Source: Enoplosus armatus (taxonomy: Eukaryota > Chordata > Actinopteri > Centrarchiformes > Enoplosidae). From it: DNA of 64,000 nt. Location: the NCBI RefSeq assembly GCF_043641665.1, contig NC_092196.1:20125192-20189191 (forward strand), given 5' to 3'. The stretch's first letter is position 1, and each line of letters opens with the position of its first letter. Below are positions 13,652 to 24,763 of the stretch, piece after piece. Both the position numbers and the translations under genes were made by a program. The notes below the pieces were generated by a model, which saw only the letters and a list, made by a program, of their open reading frames with translations, made no database searches and was not told the origin of the DNA.

Positions 13652-13778
13652 CGTCCCTCACACTCCACGCCCACGCCCTCAGCGGGGCAGCGGGCGCCTC
13701 CGCACAGCCCGGGCCAAGCAGACCTGCCGGGCATCTGGGTCGACTGAACCCGTCTACACTCACCTGGACCTGGACAAG
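13652..13778 (+). other. Candidate exon, weak
   Basis: A long pyrimidine tract (about 13617-13649) ends in CAG at 13649-13651. The next 127 bases are open in two frames, and GT follows at 13779 in AAG|GTCAGG, a fair donor. In one frame the segment is Arg-rich and ends EPVYTHLDLDK, in phase 0. The part is GC- and CpG-rich compared with its surroundings. I recognise no domain, 42 open codons are common by chance in GC-rich DNA, and the adjacent CCT tract may mimic a splice acceptor. It could be an untranslated or lncRNA exon, or nothing. Confidence 0.2.
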
Positions 13779-15293
13779 GTCAGGAAGTTGGGAAAGAATA
13801 CATAACCGCAAAATGCTCAGGCCTGGGGCAGCAAGAGCAGAGGCAGCATGAACCCAGCAGACCTTCTGTTCCTTTTCACAATGAACTGAACAGGAATTCC
13901 ACGATACAGTTAGACCAGGCGGAGAGAAATCTAGACTTTTTCCAATAATTCAATGATCAGGAGGTTACAGTGAAAACAAAACGAAAGCAAAAAATGTAAC
14001 TCAGCCAAGGTCAGTAAAAGTAGATGAGCTGCATGTTCCAATACGTGTTTCCTTTGCCCAAAACACGGCAAGTCTTCTTTGTGTTCAGGCTGCTGTGGGA
14101 ACGAGTGAACCGGGGGTTATTCAGGGGATTTTCATGCTGTGCTGCACACCAAATAGGCAGAACCTCAGTCAGTCAGAGCAGGCAGAGAAATTCAGAACTA
14201 ACCCCGGGATCGCTCAGTGTCTATAGCAAAAGAGCCAGATCTCTCCTTCACCGCCCTGTGTTCTCACACAGCAGACAGCGTAGCTTTGTCTCGTCAATCC
14301 CACACTCCCAGAATTCAAACTAATACAAGCCCGGCCCACGAGTGTCTGTCTCCGTCAGGATGCGAGCTACAAGAGATTTGCTTCACTTCAGCGCCTTTGA
14401 AACAGGTTTTCCCTCATCGCCATTGTCTGTTTGACTTTTAGAGACGATACTCCAGAGGAATATGGGCATGGCATATTCCAGGCATTACTGCTAGACAGAA
14501 AAGAGGAGGATTGTGGGTAACACAGTAGACGCCGGCCTCTGACTGGGAGCCACTCGGCTCGTCTAATGCCAATAGAGTTTACGCTCACCGTTGAAATGGG
14601 CCTGAACTACTTTTCATGCAGTGTAATTCCCTGGACATTCTCCGAGGCCTCGATTCCTCTCACAAGCTCATTCTCTTACTGTCACCGCTCCCCCCTCCTC
14701 TGTCCCCTCTTCCTTACCCTCATTTTTATCACCGTCGTTAAACTGGACCTCCTCGCCCCCCGACAGCGGTTTTTATAGTCCTTGAAGTTATTAAACATGT
14801 ATAATTACTTTTAGTCAGTTCTGCCGTGGGGAGATGAAGAGAGAGTGCAGAGGGAAAGGATGGAGATGGAGGGAGGGGGGTAGTAGAGACAAATAGAGCT
14901 GGATTTTGTGCGCTCGTATATCCTCATTCTTCATAGAGAGAGTGTGTGTGTGTGTGTTTGCCCTCCCGCTACATCCTGCTCATATTTCTTTTATTGGCTG
15001 TGTGGCGTTGCTGTTGGAGGGCCCGGGGCAGCCACAGGGACAGCAGGTGCGGCCTCTGTGTGCTACTGTATTAGTGGGTATAAAGGCACGGACTGCCCAG
15101 GAGTGAAGTGCATGCTGGGAGCCATCCGAACAGCTGCAGAACGGCCACCGGGGCCTCTATTGTTTAGAGCGGTGTTCATCTCCTATTCATTATTCACAGG
15201 CTGGCTGTGCTTTGCGAGCAGTCTAATTTAATCTTTTTATTTTTTCTGTTTCCGGGCCTTTTGAGCAGGAGACGGGAGTGTTAAGGTCAAGCT
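13779..15293. other. Unique non-coding sequence, enhancer-like in part
   Basis: No supported gene. 14400-14660 is repeat-free and includes TTTTAG followed by a short open stretch (DDTPEEYGHGIFQALLLD, about 14443-14496) ending in TAA, which I do not recognise. A GT run lies at 14942-14957. At 15058-15093 one frame reads CYCISGYKGTDC, which fits the last part of an EGF-like pattern but lacks the upstream cysteines. Confidence 0.45.
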
Positions 15294-15308
15294 CCAGTAG
15301 GGGGCACT
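15294..15308 (+). promoter_or_regulatory. Predicted CTCF site 1
   Basis: CCAGTAGGGGGCACT matches the 15-base vertebrate CTCF core consensus CCASYAGRKGGCRSY at every position on the plus strand. An exact match is expected only about 0.02 times in this window by chance. CTCF binding at such sites anchors chromatin loops and insulates domains; occupancy here is inference. Confidence 0.6.
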
Positions 15309-16066
15309 CACCCCGTCGTTTGGGCTGACAATTGATTTAGGTCATCCGGTGAAGGACGTACAGTAGGAAGTAGTGTGGGTTTATGTGACATTTTGGACAT
15401 GGCTTCTCACAGAGTCCGCCTCCTATCAGTGTGCGCACGCTAAATATAAACCAGGACTCAGGTTTCTGCTTCTCAGGAGGATTTAACTCCTGTGTAACCG
15501 GCTGAATCTGTTTCCTCTGCAGGGTTCAGAGAGGTGACGTGACGACTTCCCTCCGTTGAGGATGCGCGGGCTGATGTGTATAGGCAGGCAGGGGGTGGGT
15601 TGAGTCGGTGGGGGCTTTTGAAGGGGGCATGCTGGGTGGTTGCTGCAGTTTTGGAAGGGGTCGGCTGAGGACAGAGGAGTGGCACGGGCCCGCGGCATTT
15701 CTGTCTGCACAGGGACATCTGGTGGACACAGGCGGGACTGCAGTGTGACGTTGGAGCAAATAGCCGAACGTTTCTTTTTTTCCTCGTGAATGTTTTAGTC
15801 AGCAGCAGGTTTTCACTGCAGGCGTCCGGAGCCTGAAGCGTTCTGAACTTTCGGAGATGGATGAAATTGTTCGTCTGTTTGCTCCTGTGACCAATACATT
15901 GAAATATGAGCTACAGATATGTTAAATATCCCCACCAATGTCTTGCTCAGATGTTTTGCTCTAGTACAGTTCTGCACATGGATCTCATGTATTCGCAGTT
16001 GTTTGGATGTATGTTGCTCTGACTGACTGGCCTCCCATCACTGTGCTGTTCTGTAGTCAGTGTTGG
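15309..16066. other. Unique sequence between the two CTCF matches
   Basis: No gene. G-rich patches lie at 15590-15615. GACATCTGGTGG at 15714-15725 is a one-mismatch CTCF core on the minus strand, which would make it opposed to the two flanking exact matches. Confidence 0.45.
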
Positions 16067-16081
16067 CCAGTAGATGGCAGC
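16067..16081 (+). promoter_or_regulatory. Predicted CTCF site 2
   Basis: CCAGTAGATGGCAGC matches CCASYAGRKGGCRSY at all 15 positions, on the same strand as site 1 and 773 bp away. Two exact matches this close are very unlikely by chance. Some fish repeats carry similar words, so one of them could be repeat-derived. Confidence 0.6.
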
Positions 16082-17756
16082 AGTGCTCTTGATTTGCTTT
16101 ACTGTAAAACAAGAAACCCCATGAACACCTCCTGCATGTGAAGGAATGAAGTATTTATTTGTCTATTATATTTCTTTACGTGCATGCTTGTGTGTGCTTT
16201 TAATTAATTCAACACAATAAACACAAACTCAAATTGCAAAGGAAATAATGCTCTTAATGAGATTATCTCATATCCTCCCTTATTTATCTCCTTCCCTTAT
16301 ACAGTAAACGCATAAACAGAAGATCTTCAGCAGGAAATTACTCAGAGCTGTTTACGTATACAGAGTCGTGTCCTCACAGAACTTATTCTTATTGCATTTT
16401 GGAATTATTCAATTAAAGGACAGCACTGTTTGGGCAGTGCTATACATACATTCACCTTCATCTTTTCCATAAACATTAAAAAAGGCTCATAAAGAAAAGA
16501 GTATTATTGAAATATCATCACTCGGGCTGCAATTAACGATTATTTTCAATATCCATTATTTTTTTGGATCAAATATCAGGACATCGTCACAATCACAGGA
16601 TTATGAGTTGCTTGCTGTAATCCGAAACCCAAATATATTCCAGTTTTTGGCGTTTTTACTTTAAAACACGACTTAAGTGATTCATCTATCGTCACAACTG
16701 TGGCAGATTTCACTTGACTAATCATTTCAGCTCTTCGGTGCATATAAATCATATTTAACAATGCGTCGCTGTACTGTAAATACAATGCTGCGGGGAAAAA
16801 AAAGCAGAAGATGCATTCATGTGTAATTATCAGTGGTGATCTGATGTCATGTGCGCAGCTCACGCAGGGTTCCAGGCCTCCACAGCAGCAGCAGACTGAG
16901 AATAAACTGGGAAAGCCTTCGTCTGAATGTATCAGCAGCTCTCTGCCAGCTGCCTGTCTGGAATAAACAAACACAGGCTTATTTGTTGCAGGCGGAAATA
17001 GGCAGAATCAAACTCTATGCCGCTTATTAAAAAGCTCTCCTAATCTTTCGCAGAGCACACATTGCTCTGAGATAAAGACCACCAAATTAATTACCGGTTA
17101 ATTATCATTTCTCACACTGCTCGTTCGAAAGAGGACAATGGAGTCCTTTTCCCTCCTTTTTTCGGTCCCGCTCCTCCCCCGTACATAGGTTTCCCTCTCT
17201 TCCATGGCCTGATAAAGTGTTTATTTATTCCTACAGTATATTTGGCACACACAACCTTTTCCCAGTTACCTCTGGAGCATCTGCACTTGAGAATGCTGGG
17301 AGAGAAAAGAGGAAATATGATTTGAATGCAAATCAGTGATGTAAACACAGACGAGCAGCAACATGTTGTGTTGATTATGGAATAATATTCAAATAGAGAA
17401 TATTCAAGCAGAAAAAAGAAATCCTCAACAGGGGTGAATAATCACTTCAGTGAAACTGTCAATGAGTAAAAAGAGACGGGGAACATTTACAGTAAATAGT
17501 GAGATGACTGTACTTATCCACCTGTCCTTTCTCAAGACAACATGATTAAAATGTGATGTTTAAATTATGGAAATATCTGATCGTGCATTGTTCTTTTTTT
17601 TTTGTGGGCATGTGAGTGGAAGCAGCTGCTTTGAATCTCCAGACAGGCAGGTACTGCAGGAGAATGAATTATGCTGCTTTTGACATGCCTTTAGGCAAGG
17701 CACTTACCATTAGAAAGACACCATTCAGGCTCCTTGGAAACGGCGACAAGGTGCTG
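16082..17756. other. Unique non-coding sequence, no gene seen
   Basis: AT-rich, with no supported gene. An octamer-like ATGCAAAT lies near 17328. The 132-codon minus-strand frame over 16576-16974 shows no domain. Confidence 0.6.
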
Positions 17757-17846
17757 TAGTTTAAAGGATGAGTCAGATCGTATTCTACACTTTGGTATTG
17801 TCAACAAATCCTGTGAAAAGACCAAAACCAACAATGAATGTTTAAC
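17757..17846. repeat. Fragment of a dispersed teleost repeat
   Basis: The block beginning TTTAAAGGATGAGTCAGAT and running through TATTGTCAACAAATC to GACCAAAACCAACAATG is, from memory, a common short repeat of percomorph fish. Only one copy is seen in this window, so the call rests on established knowledge rather than internal comparison. Its class is unclear. Confidence 0.5.
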
Positions 17847-19041
17847 ATGTCTTCTTCCTCTCAGCCGTGGAGCTCCAATGTTGTGCAAAAACTATTAAAA
17901 CACATCAGTGAGCCTCATGTTCCTCAGGTCGCCCCCCCCCCCTGAAAGACACATAAGCCCCTCAGAAAGCCTCTTTTGAGAAATTTAGGCGGAGCTCTAA
18001 ACTGTCGTTTTCCTGTATAAATGTCTATGTTCCTGTATATTTAGGTTACTGACATAAATAATATACTAATAATAAAGCACATGCCAACGTGCACGTTTAT
18101 AATGTGTAATTCAAACCCTGTCCACCATCTAGCTACTTATAAATAGCCACTAGAGCCCCAAATGGGAAATTACAGTATATTTGAGTGCTGTTTTTAAAGT
18201 TGAGAACCACAGACAGGAGTTATTCTCACAGGAAGTCAGAACGGTTTTGATCATTTATTGGGATTTGTTGGCCGTTATCCGTTACATAAACAAAATCATC
18301 ATCATCATTTGCTGCGAGTCGGCCTTCAGTCGGCTCGGCCTGCAGACTGAGCAGCATGCTGTGGTTCTGCTTGTATGGTCCAAAGTGCCTCACACTGTTT
18401 ACTAAATAAATCCTTTTGATGGAGATCCTGTTGCTGCCACAAAGTTTCCAAACATATATTTACTGCTTTTTAAACCGGTCACATGTGCAGCGGGTGGGCA
18501 GTTTCCTCCGGGTGTCTTTCACTCTTTTCATGATCCGTTCCCATTTCAAGTGTTTAGTTTTAGCCCCCACCACTTTAAGCCAGCAGTTAGTGACACAGGA
18601 GCTAATTAAGTTGATCTCAGTACTCAGAGTGTCCTCGTCTACATTAAGACCATCAACACCAGCTGAGAGCGTGGATGGCTGATCAGGTGGGACCTTCTGA
18701 TAAATATGCATTCATACAAAGTAATTATGAGTATTGTGGTGTTTTGCCTGCTAGACAGAAATAATCCAGTAATTATTTTGAATATGCTTTTTTAATAACG
18801 CAGCATTTATCTATTTATTTGTTTGTTGTTTATTTTATAACCTAGTCCAATCCACCCATCTTCTATAAAGAACAACACACTGAGGTAGAAAACAATTATT
18901 GTGTTATTGGCAATTTTCACACGTTTCAGTTCTGTTTGTTAGCACGCTCTGATTTCCACGTTTTGCTGGATGTGATGTGTTATTTGATAATTATTATTAT
19001 CTGATCATGTTAGACTCTAAAAGCAGTCTGTTACACCAGCC
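17847..19041. other. Unique non-coding sequence, no gene seen
   Basis: No supported gene or repeat. It includes a short C run at about 17933-17942 and AT-rich sequence at 18000-18180 and 18720-18900. Confidence 0.6.
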
Positions 19042-19060
19042 GGGGGGGGGGGGGGGGGGG
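19042..19060. repeat. 19-base G run
   Basis: Nineteen consecutive G. It is one of four G or C homopolymers of 18 or more in this window. The true length is likely uncertain. Confidence 0.9.
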
Positions 19061-19529
19061 CTTTTGTTTTGTTAACGTTGGTTACAGGTGACATTAAGCC
19101 GCCTACATTTTCCCACCTCCAGGTTGATGTTGAAACAGGCCAGCCATATTGCTGCTAGCAGCGCATGCAGAGTTCCCAGTTCCCCTGTTGGTACAATACT
19201 GTGTGCCCCACTGGTGGCTGCCAGTGTCAAAGACTTGACTTTGCTTCAAAGCCAGTGGCGAACAGTAGAAGGCTGCAGTTGTACCGAGCAGCCTCCAAGT
19301 GTGCATCTGTAGAACTGTATGAATGAACCCGGTCAATACGCCTTTTCTTTGCAAACTGTAAAAGAGCCACAGCTTTAATGCCAGTTGCCCTCAATATAAA
19401 GAGTCAGTAAACAGAAGTAGCAGCGTGTTTGGGGGCTGAGCAGTGCAGGGCAGGTACGTGGACGTGGTGATAAGACCGGGGACGCTGAGGAGACCCAACA
19501 CAAATGAAAGGCTAAGTAAGGCAGGCAGG
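19061..19529. other. Non-coding sequence, no gene seen
   Basis: No supported gene. The short, overlapping frames on both strands at 19088-19354 look like chance. The segment could be an unrecognised old repeat. Confidence 0.45.
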
Positions 19530-19830
19530 CGATCTTGTCATCACATTAGCCCGGCCTCATTGTAATTGTGAGGCTGCTGCTGTCAGCCCCGGTGCAGCAC
19601 AGAGCTCCGAGTCGGAGCCGGAGCCAGAGCCCCGGATAAAGTGCTCCGCCGACTGGAGATAATTGAAAATCCAAAAAGACTTGGGCTAATTTGATTACGC
19701 CAGGCAATCGCTGAATTGTTCCCATTATTAAAGGGATTTGATTATGACATGAAGTCAAGTAATTATTGGTGCCGAAACTGCAGGAGCTGTCCCTTCTGAT
19801 GAGGGCCACTGCTGGAGGGAAACAATGGTC
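19530..19830. promoter_or_regulatory. Candidate conserved non-coding segment
   Basis: Repeat-free and compositionally mixed, with closely spaced homeodomain-type words (GATAATTGAAAAT, GCTAATTTGATTAC, CCATTATTAAAG, GTAATTATTGG) between 19660 and 19770. This is the look of vertebrate developmental enhancers. Conservation cannot be checked here. Confidence 0.35.
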
Positions 19831-20859
19831 CCTGTGTGTGTGCAGCGTTTGTGAAAAGAGTGAACGTGAAGGTTCGAATGTTCAAAAGAAATGAAAGAAA
19901 CAGTTGTAATAGTCCTTTAAACTTATCACATTTCATGAGCGCGATCCCTCACACCTGTTAAGGAGCAAATGTGTTGATCCACTTATTGCCGGAATTACAT
20001 GAAATCTACACACTTTCAGCTCCAAACGACGGCGAAACCCAGAAGTCCTCTAATGTGATGTCTGTAAACTGCGCGCAGCAAGTTTACTGCTGTCCGACAA
20101 AATACAAAAAGGATTTGATCTGATGTCAGTAATTATGTTAAAGTACCCGTCTTGTGAGTAACACTTTGGTCATTACACTCGTCAAATCAAATGTACTTTT
20201 GCTCCCATGCTGCGAAAATTCAACATGAAGACGGCTCTAGCTGACTGCCACCAGACACCAGAGTGAGAAGTGATGTAAAGTGGAAAATGGTCCCCATTAG
20301 ACCGATCATCAGCTGTGAGATAAAGTTATGTTGGTAAAAAAACTGCAGTACAAATAGATAAAACAATAAAACTACAGTGCTGCTCAGCCCAATGTATATT
20401 ACATCTGTGAAGGCAGCAGTATGGCTCTGCAAGCTGTTTTTTAATGGATTTTTGAGAGCAATGGGCACAGAAGCAAACCTGCAGCCGAACAGACTGTCGT
20501 GCAGTTTCTGAAATACATCGTCAGGTTTCGACTTTTCCCAGGTTTTAACGGCAGTAAGAGGGGAAAAAAAGTGAAATTGCAGCAGTTTTAGCCTTTCAGT
20601 TTTGATTCATCACTTCCTGAGGACGAGGCGGCCCTACCGACAGCAGAGTATAATTTGGGCAAATAGAGTGAAACTACAGCATCTCACTTAGGGGACGAGG
20701 GGGAAGCGCTTCTCTGTTTCTGCCCCACTTAAGTGATTTAGGCTGATGGGATGGGTGTGTTTGTGTGGTGCAGCTTTTGGCTCAACTGCAACTCATCTGC
20801 GTTTACTTGCAGAGGATGTTTCCAAGCGGGGACAGGTGAATAAAGGAAAGTTCAATAGT
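19831..20859. other. Unique non-coding sequence, no gene seen
   Basis: No supported gene or repeat family. The minus-strand frame over 20220-20468 is short and hydrophobic but has no recognisable domain or splice context. Confidence 0.6.
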
Positions 20860-23130
20860 TCGACACGCTCATCATTCTCACCGTTGCCTCCCCTCGTTCA
20901 GCCGGCTGATTTAAATATCAGCTGAATTCACTGAACACTCCCATTAAGGCCAGAGACAAGTCGTGTGTAATGTATGCCCCCTCATGCAGCTCCCTCATAC
21001 TTACCACACACACCGCCTCTTCTTCTTCTGCCTTTGGGCGCTAAATTCATATGAGGGATTAAGAATCCTTTGTCACCGGACCCCATTGACATTTGAGTGA
21101 GCATTAGTGAAATTATAACTGCATCTGGACAATATCCATCCACGTCTTGCTTCCCTGTGTGACGACGGCGGGCTGGGGGGGGAGGCGATGTAGCCGCACG
21201 GCGCGACCAGAAGGGAGCAGTCTTGTGCCTGCGAGTGTGTGTGTGTGTGTGTGTTGTGCTGTACAGTACGTACACTAGTGCACACACAGGGTATGCAGAG
21301 ATGAGAGTGTGGAAGTGTGAAAGAGTGATTTTGTCCCTTTTGTATCTCGGCGAGCGGCGCCCTTAGTTCTGCTTGGATGGAGGTATGAAGAGTCACAGTG
21401 GGGGAAGAAGGCGCAGCTCTCTTTAAGGCAGGCTTTACCCACTCGAGTGTCCCCATTTGAGACACAGTGCCCAGCTTATCCCCCCCCAAAAGCACCTTTG
21501 ACTAGGCCAGCCTCACTCTGTTCACCCCACCCTGTTGGCCCTTGCACAAGGAGCGAGGGCAACCAGGCCGGCAGAGATGACTCATCCTCAGCCTCCCTCC
21601 CCCCCTCGTCTCCCCCTCCTCTATCTCTCTCTCCTTTAACCAAATTTGAAAGTGACTGTGTTTGTAATTCACCTCTGCGCTTGAATAAAGCCGCACTCCT
21701 ATCCGAAATGAGCTTTATATACTGTAGATGTGTGATGGCTGTTTGTGCTCCCCCGTCCTTAGTGGCAGCAATAGAACATGAGTGGTTTGAGGTTTATTTA
21801 TTTATGCCTTTCAGGCTCTCCTTTCCTCTTCATTTTGGGCCTAAGAAATGGCAAGCAAGTGCCGCTGAGGCTGCAGAGATTAGGTTAGCATTGATTGCTT
21901 TATTGGTGTGGTTGGATTGTTTCGTATCTGGGAACATTTGATGTAAGCACAGACATTTGTCTTGTCTTGTGCTGTCTCTGTTTCATCGAAAGATCATTCA
22001 TTTCTCTCAGTGCGTGGGATTTATTGGTAAAACAGAAACAGGGGGAGCAAATGCTTTTCGTTATGTACTCTGTGTTTCTTTCCAATGATGAATGGAGATA
22101 TAAGTCCAGTCTTTGGCCCTGCTATTATCACTCTCATCTGAACTGCTGCAAGTAATGTTCCAATTTTAATCAACACCTAATTACATCCAATAATGCACAT
22201 GTAGCTAATCGGCAATTGTAATTACTACGTAGTCCAGCCTGAGAGGTATAGATCTGACTTTCTTATTGGAAGCTCTGCTGCTGCGGACTTTTAGATGTAC
22301 AGCAGCATTGATCATAAAAGTCAATCATGACACACATTATAGTAACTTTTTTATGAGGGCTCTGCAATGTTATGCAATCCCTCCTCCTCAGTTTGATGCC
22401 CCTTCCTTTATTTATTGTGCTGAGCTGGTGCTATCCCCTCTAGACCTCATTGTGGATGTGTTTGAGCGCGTCAATACCATACTCTTTTGGCATCAACCAT
22501 CAATAGTCCACCCATTAAAATGTGGAATTGCTTAACGCAACACAGTAAGATGCATTTCTCTGTATGGAGATGGGTATTTGCAAATAGCCCTCAGATCAAT
22601 GGTCTTTTACTGCCTTCTGAAACCATTGTCTGCAAAACAATTGGAAATCTTTGGGAGAGTATAGTGGGGGCAGCGTGAGAGGAGCTGGAAGAGGCGAAGC
22701 ATCCCAGAACAGCCGCGAATTAATTACCCTTGTGAAGAATGAAGGTCTGTGAGATTTTCTTTTTGGGCCATTATCAAGTGACACTGCAAACGATTGTTTG
22801 TCCCTCTCTGGGTAATGTAGCCCAAACAATGGCTGGCCCGGGCCATCATATGGATCATTAGCAGCTCGCCGTGGGACCCCCGTCCTGTGAAGTTGCCCTT
22901 CCGGGGGGCTGAGGGGTTGCTGGGTGCTCTCCCTCCTTCCTTCTACCCGGGGACAGACAGCTGACAGCCCACAGGAGAAGACGGGCGCTGGCTGCCGCTC
23001 ATTAGGAATGGATGCACTCGAGTTGGGTCGTCAGAGCAAATCCCAGCGGGCGAGAACGCGACTATTACTGTAACTGTTGGACTGCTGTGGGACACCAAAG
23101 CTCATGAAGACACCGGGGAGACGCGACGGT
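20860..23130. promoter_or_regulatory. Long enhancer-like block
   Basis: About 2.3 kb with almost no simple repeats apart from a short GT run (about 21235-21254). It contains GCTGATTTAAATATCAGC near 20907, CACCTAATTACATCC, GGCAATTGTAATTACTACG (about 22210) and GAATTAATTACCC (about 22717). The 164-codon frame over 21447-21941 is Pro/Ser-rich at first and has no known domain. It is probably several conserved elements in a row rather than one. Confidence 0.35.
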
Positions 23131-24309
23131 GCCCTCAAGTCCAAATAATAAATGCCAACAGTGTGTTTTTGTGGATGGATTTTTGCTGTTGGGTTTATAC
23201 CGAAGAGTTTAAAATAATGAATTGCTCATAAAAGGAGATTCTTCACTGTTAAACAGCTGCTGTGAGACTCCATCAGTCTGTGGTGTGCAGCGCATTTCAA
23301 ACACACCCCAGAGGAGAGGCACCAACTTCTTCCTTTCAATCAAAAATAGTCATGACTGTGACATGTAGCTCGATAGCGAACTAACTGCTAAGTGTCCAGG
23401 AGTATATATACCCCCCCCTTCATTGCTACTCTGCTACTTTGGATGAGACGCTGGTGTCCCTGTGTTTTTCTTGTTATACATCATTGCAAACTTAGTTTTG
23501 CTAGAAACAAGCTTCACCTGTTTGATTCCACAGGACTGAAGTGTACTGAAGTATCAAGGATGATTTGGTTGCTGTGTGGCAGCATCCTTGTTGTCTGTGT
23601 TGGGTTTATTGTTGTAACTCTGGTTTCGCTCCCTTGAAGGAGACATTTTGATATTGAGACTTTTGCCTGTTCTACTAATTAGCTGCCCAGCTAGATCATA
23701 TGTGTTCTGACATGCAGAAATAAGCTGTTGCTCTTTGATTACAAAGGACGCTCATCGTTAAGTCTATCAACCCCTTTGTACAGTAGAAACACAGGAAATA
23801 TTTGCATGCGACATGCAGTCAAGAGGAATAATGTAATCATCAGCATCTGCGTAGCTTTTTGCAGTTCATCATTAAACCAAACATCAATATGTCAAAGACA
23901 AACAACAATTACTTTGGGATGAATGTTTTTCTCCCAGCTGTTTGTGTCTGAAATATAACCTTATTTGACTTCTTCTTTGTGAGGAAACTGATCTGAATGT
24001 CGTGTTTTGACCAATACTCTTTCACAAAAGCGATAAAGATAACAAATGTCACAATTTAAGGCTTTTCTGCCCACTCGGGTTATATCAGCACTAAAACAAA
24101 CAAGCTAACGAAATAAATAAATAAAACAGTTTACCTTGAACCTGTGGTCCAATTTGTTTGTCCAAACAAACATATAATTTAATTTCATTGCATGTTTTGA
24201 ATGTAGTGAGCATTGCAAGAGAAACACATTTCCCCAGCGAAATGGGAAAAGCACAAATAAAATTGGCAAGGTGCTGATGGATTTTATGTACAGAGGATGC
24301 ATAATGCCC
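23131..24309. other. Unique non-coding sequence, no gene seen
   Basis: Moderately AT-rich, with no supported gene or repeat. A short C run lies at about 23411-23417. Confidence 0.6.
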
Positions 24310-24760
24310 CGTGTCAAAAAAGCAAAGTGAAATTTCCTGTTAAATATGCAAAATCCCGGCTGTCTATTGAATGATAATGGCTCGGCACCTTGTCGCTGGG
24401 TTGCTGACTCCGTTGGCTGCGCTTCAAAGGCCTGTTGACTAACTTTGAAAAGACCTTGTGTTTCCTGACTCTGGGCTTTCTAAGATTGGACAAATGCAGC
24501 AGAAAGAGGGCTGTACGAGTGCCAGTCACGGCTTCCCCGAGACGCCGGAGGGATGTCAGCCTTTGAAGTGATAAAGACCCACTGTTTCTCAAGACAGCCG
24601 TTTCAATATGGCCGAGCTCTGTGATGCGCTCATGTTTTTTAAAAATGACCGTGTTGCTTTTGCGCACCGCTCCTTTCTTTAGGGGGTCACGTGCTGCATG
24701 AGCTAAACTCTTTACAATTTCTGTGAAGTTGGGGTATCTGGGCTCTGGCATGCTTGTGGT
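24310..24760. promoter_or_regulatory. Candidate conserved segment, open on minus strand
   Basis: Repeat-free sequence right up to the transposon end. On the minus strand 24314-24766 stays open for 150 codons, with a basic, non-repetitive translation (for example RRLGEAVTGTRTALFLLHL). I recognise no domain. One or two open frames this long are expected by chance in the window, so I do not call a gene. Confidence 0.25.
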
Positions 24761-24763
24761 GTA

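Noticed and set aside
14440..14520. Terminal exon DDTPEEYGHGIFQALLLD after TTTTAG
   Set aside because: Only about 25 codons and a poor fit to any known protein. Acceptor-like TTTTAG strings are frequent.
15058..15093. EGF-like signature CYCISGYKGTDC
   Set aside because: It fits the final part of the EGF pattern, but the four upstream cysteines and their spacing are absent and there is no good acceptor. The pattern is loose enough to occur by chance in a window this size.
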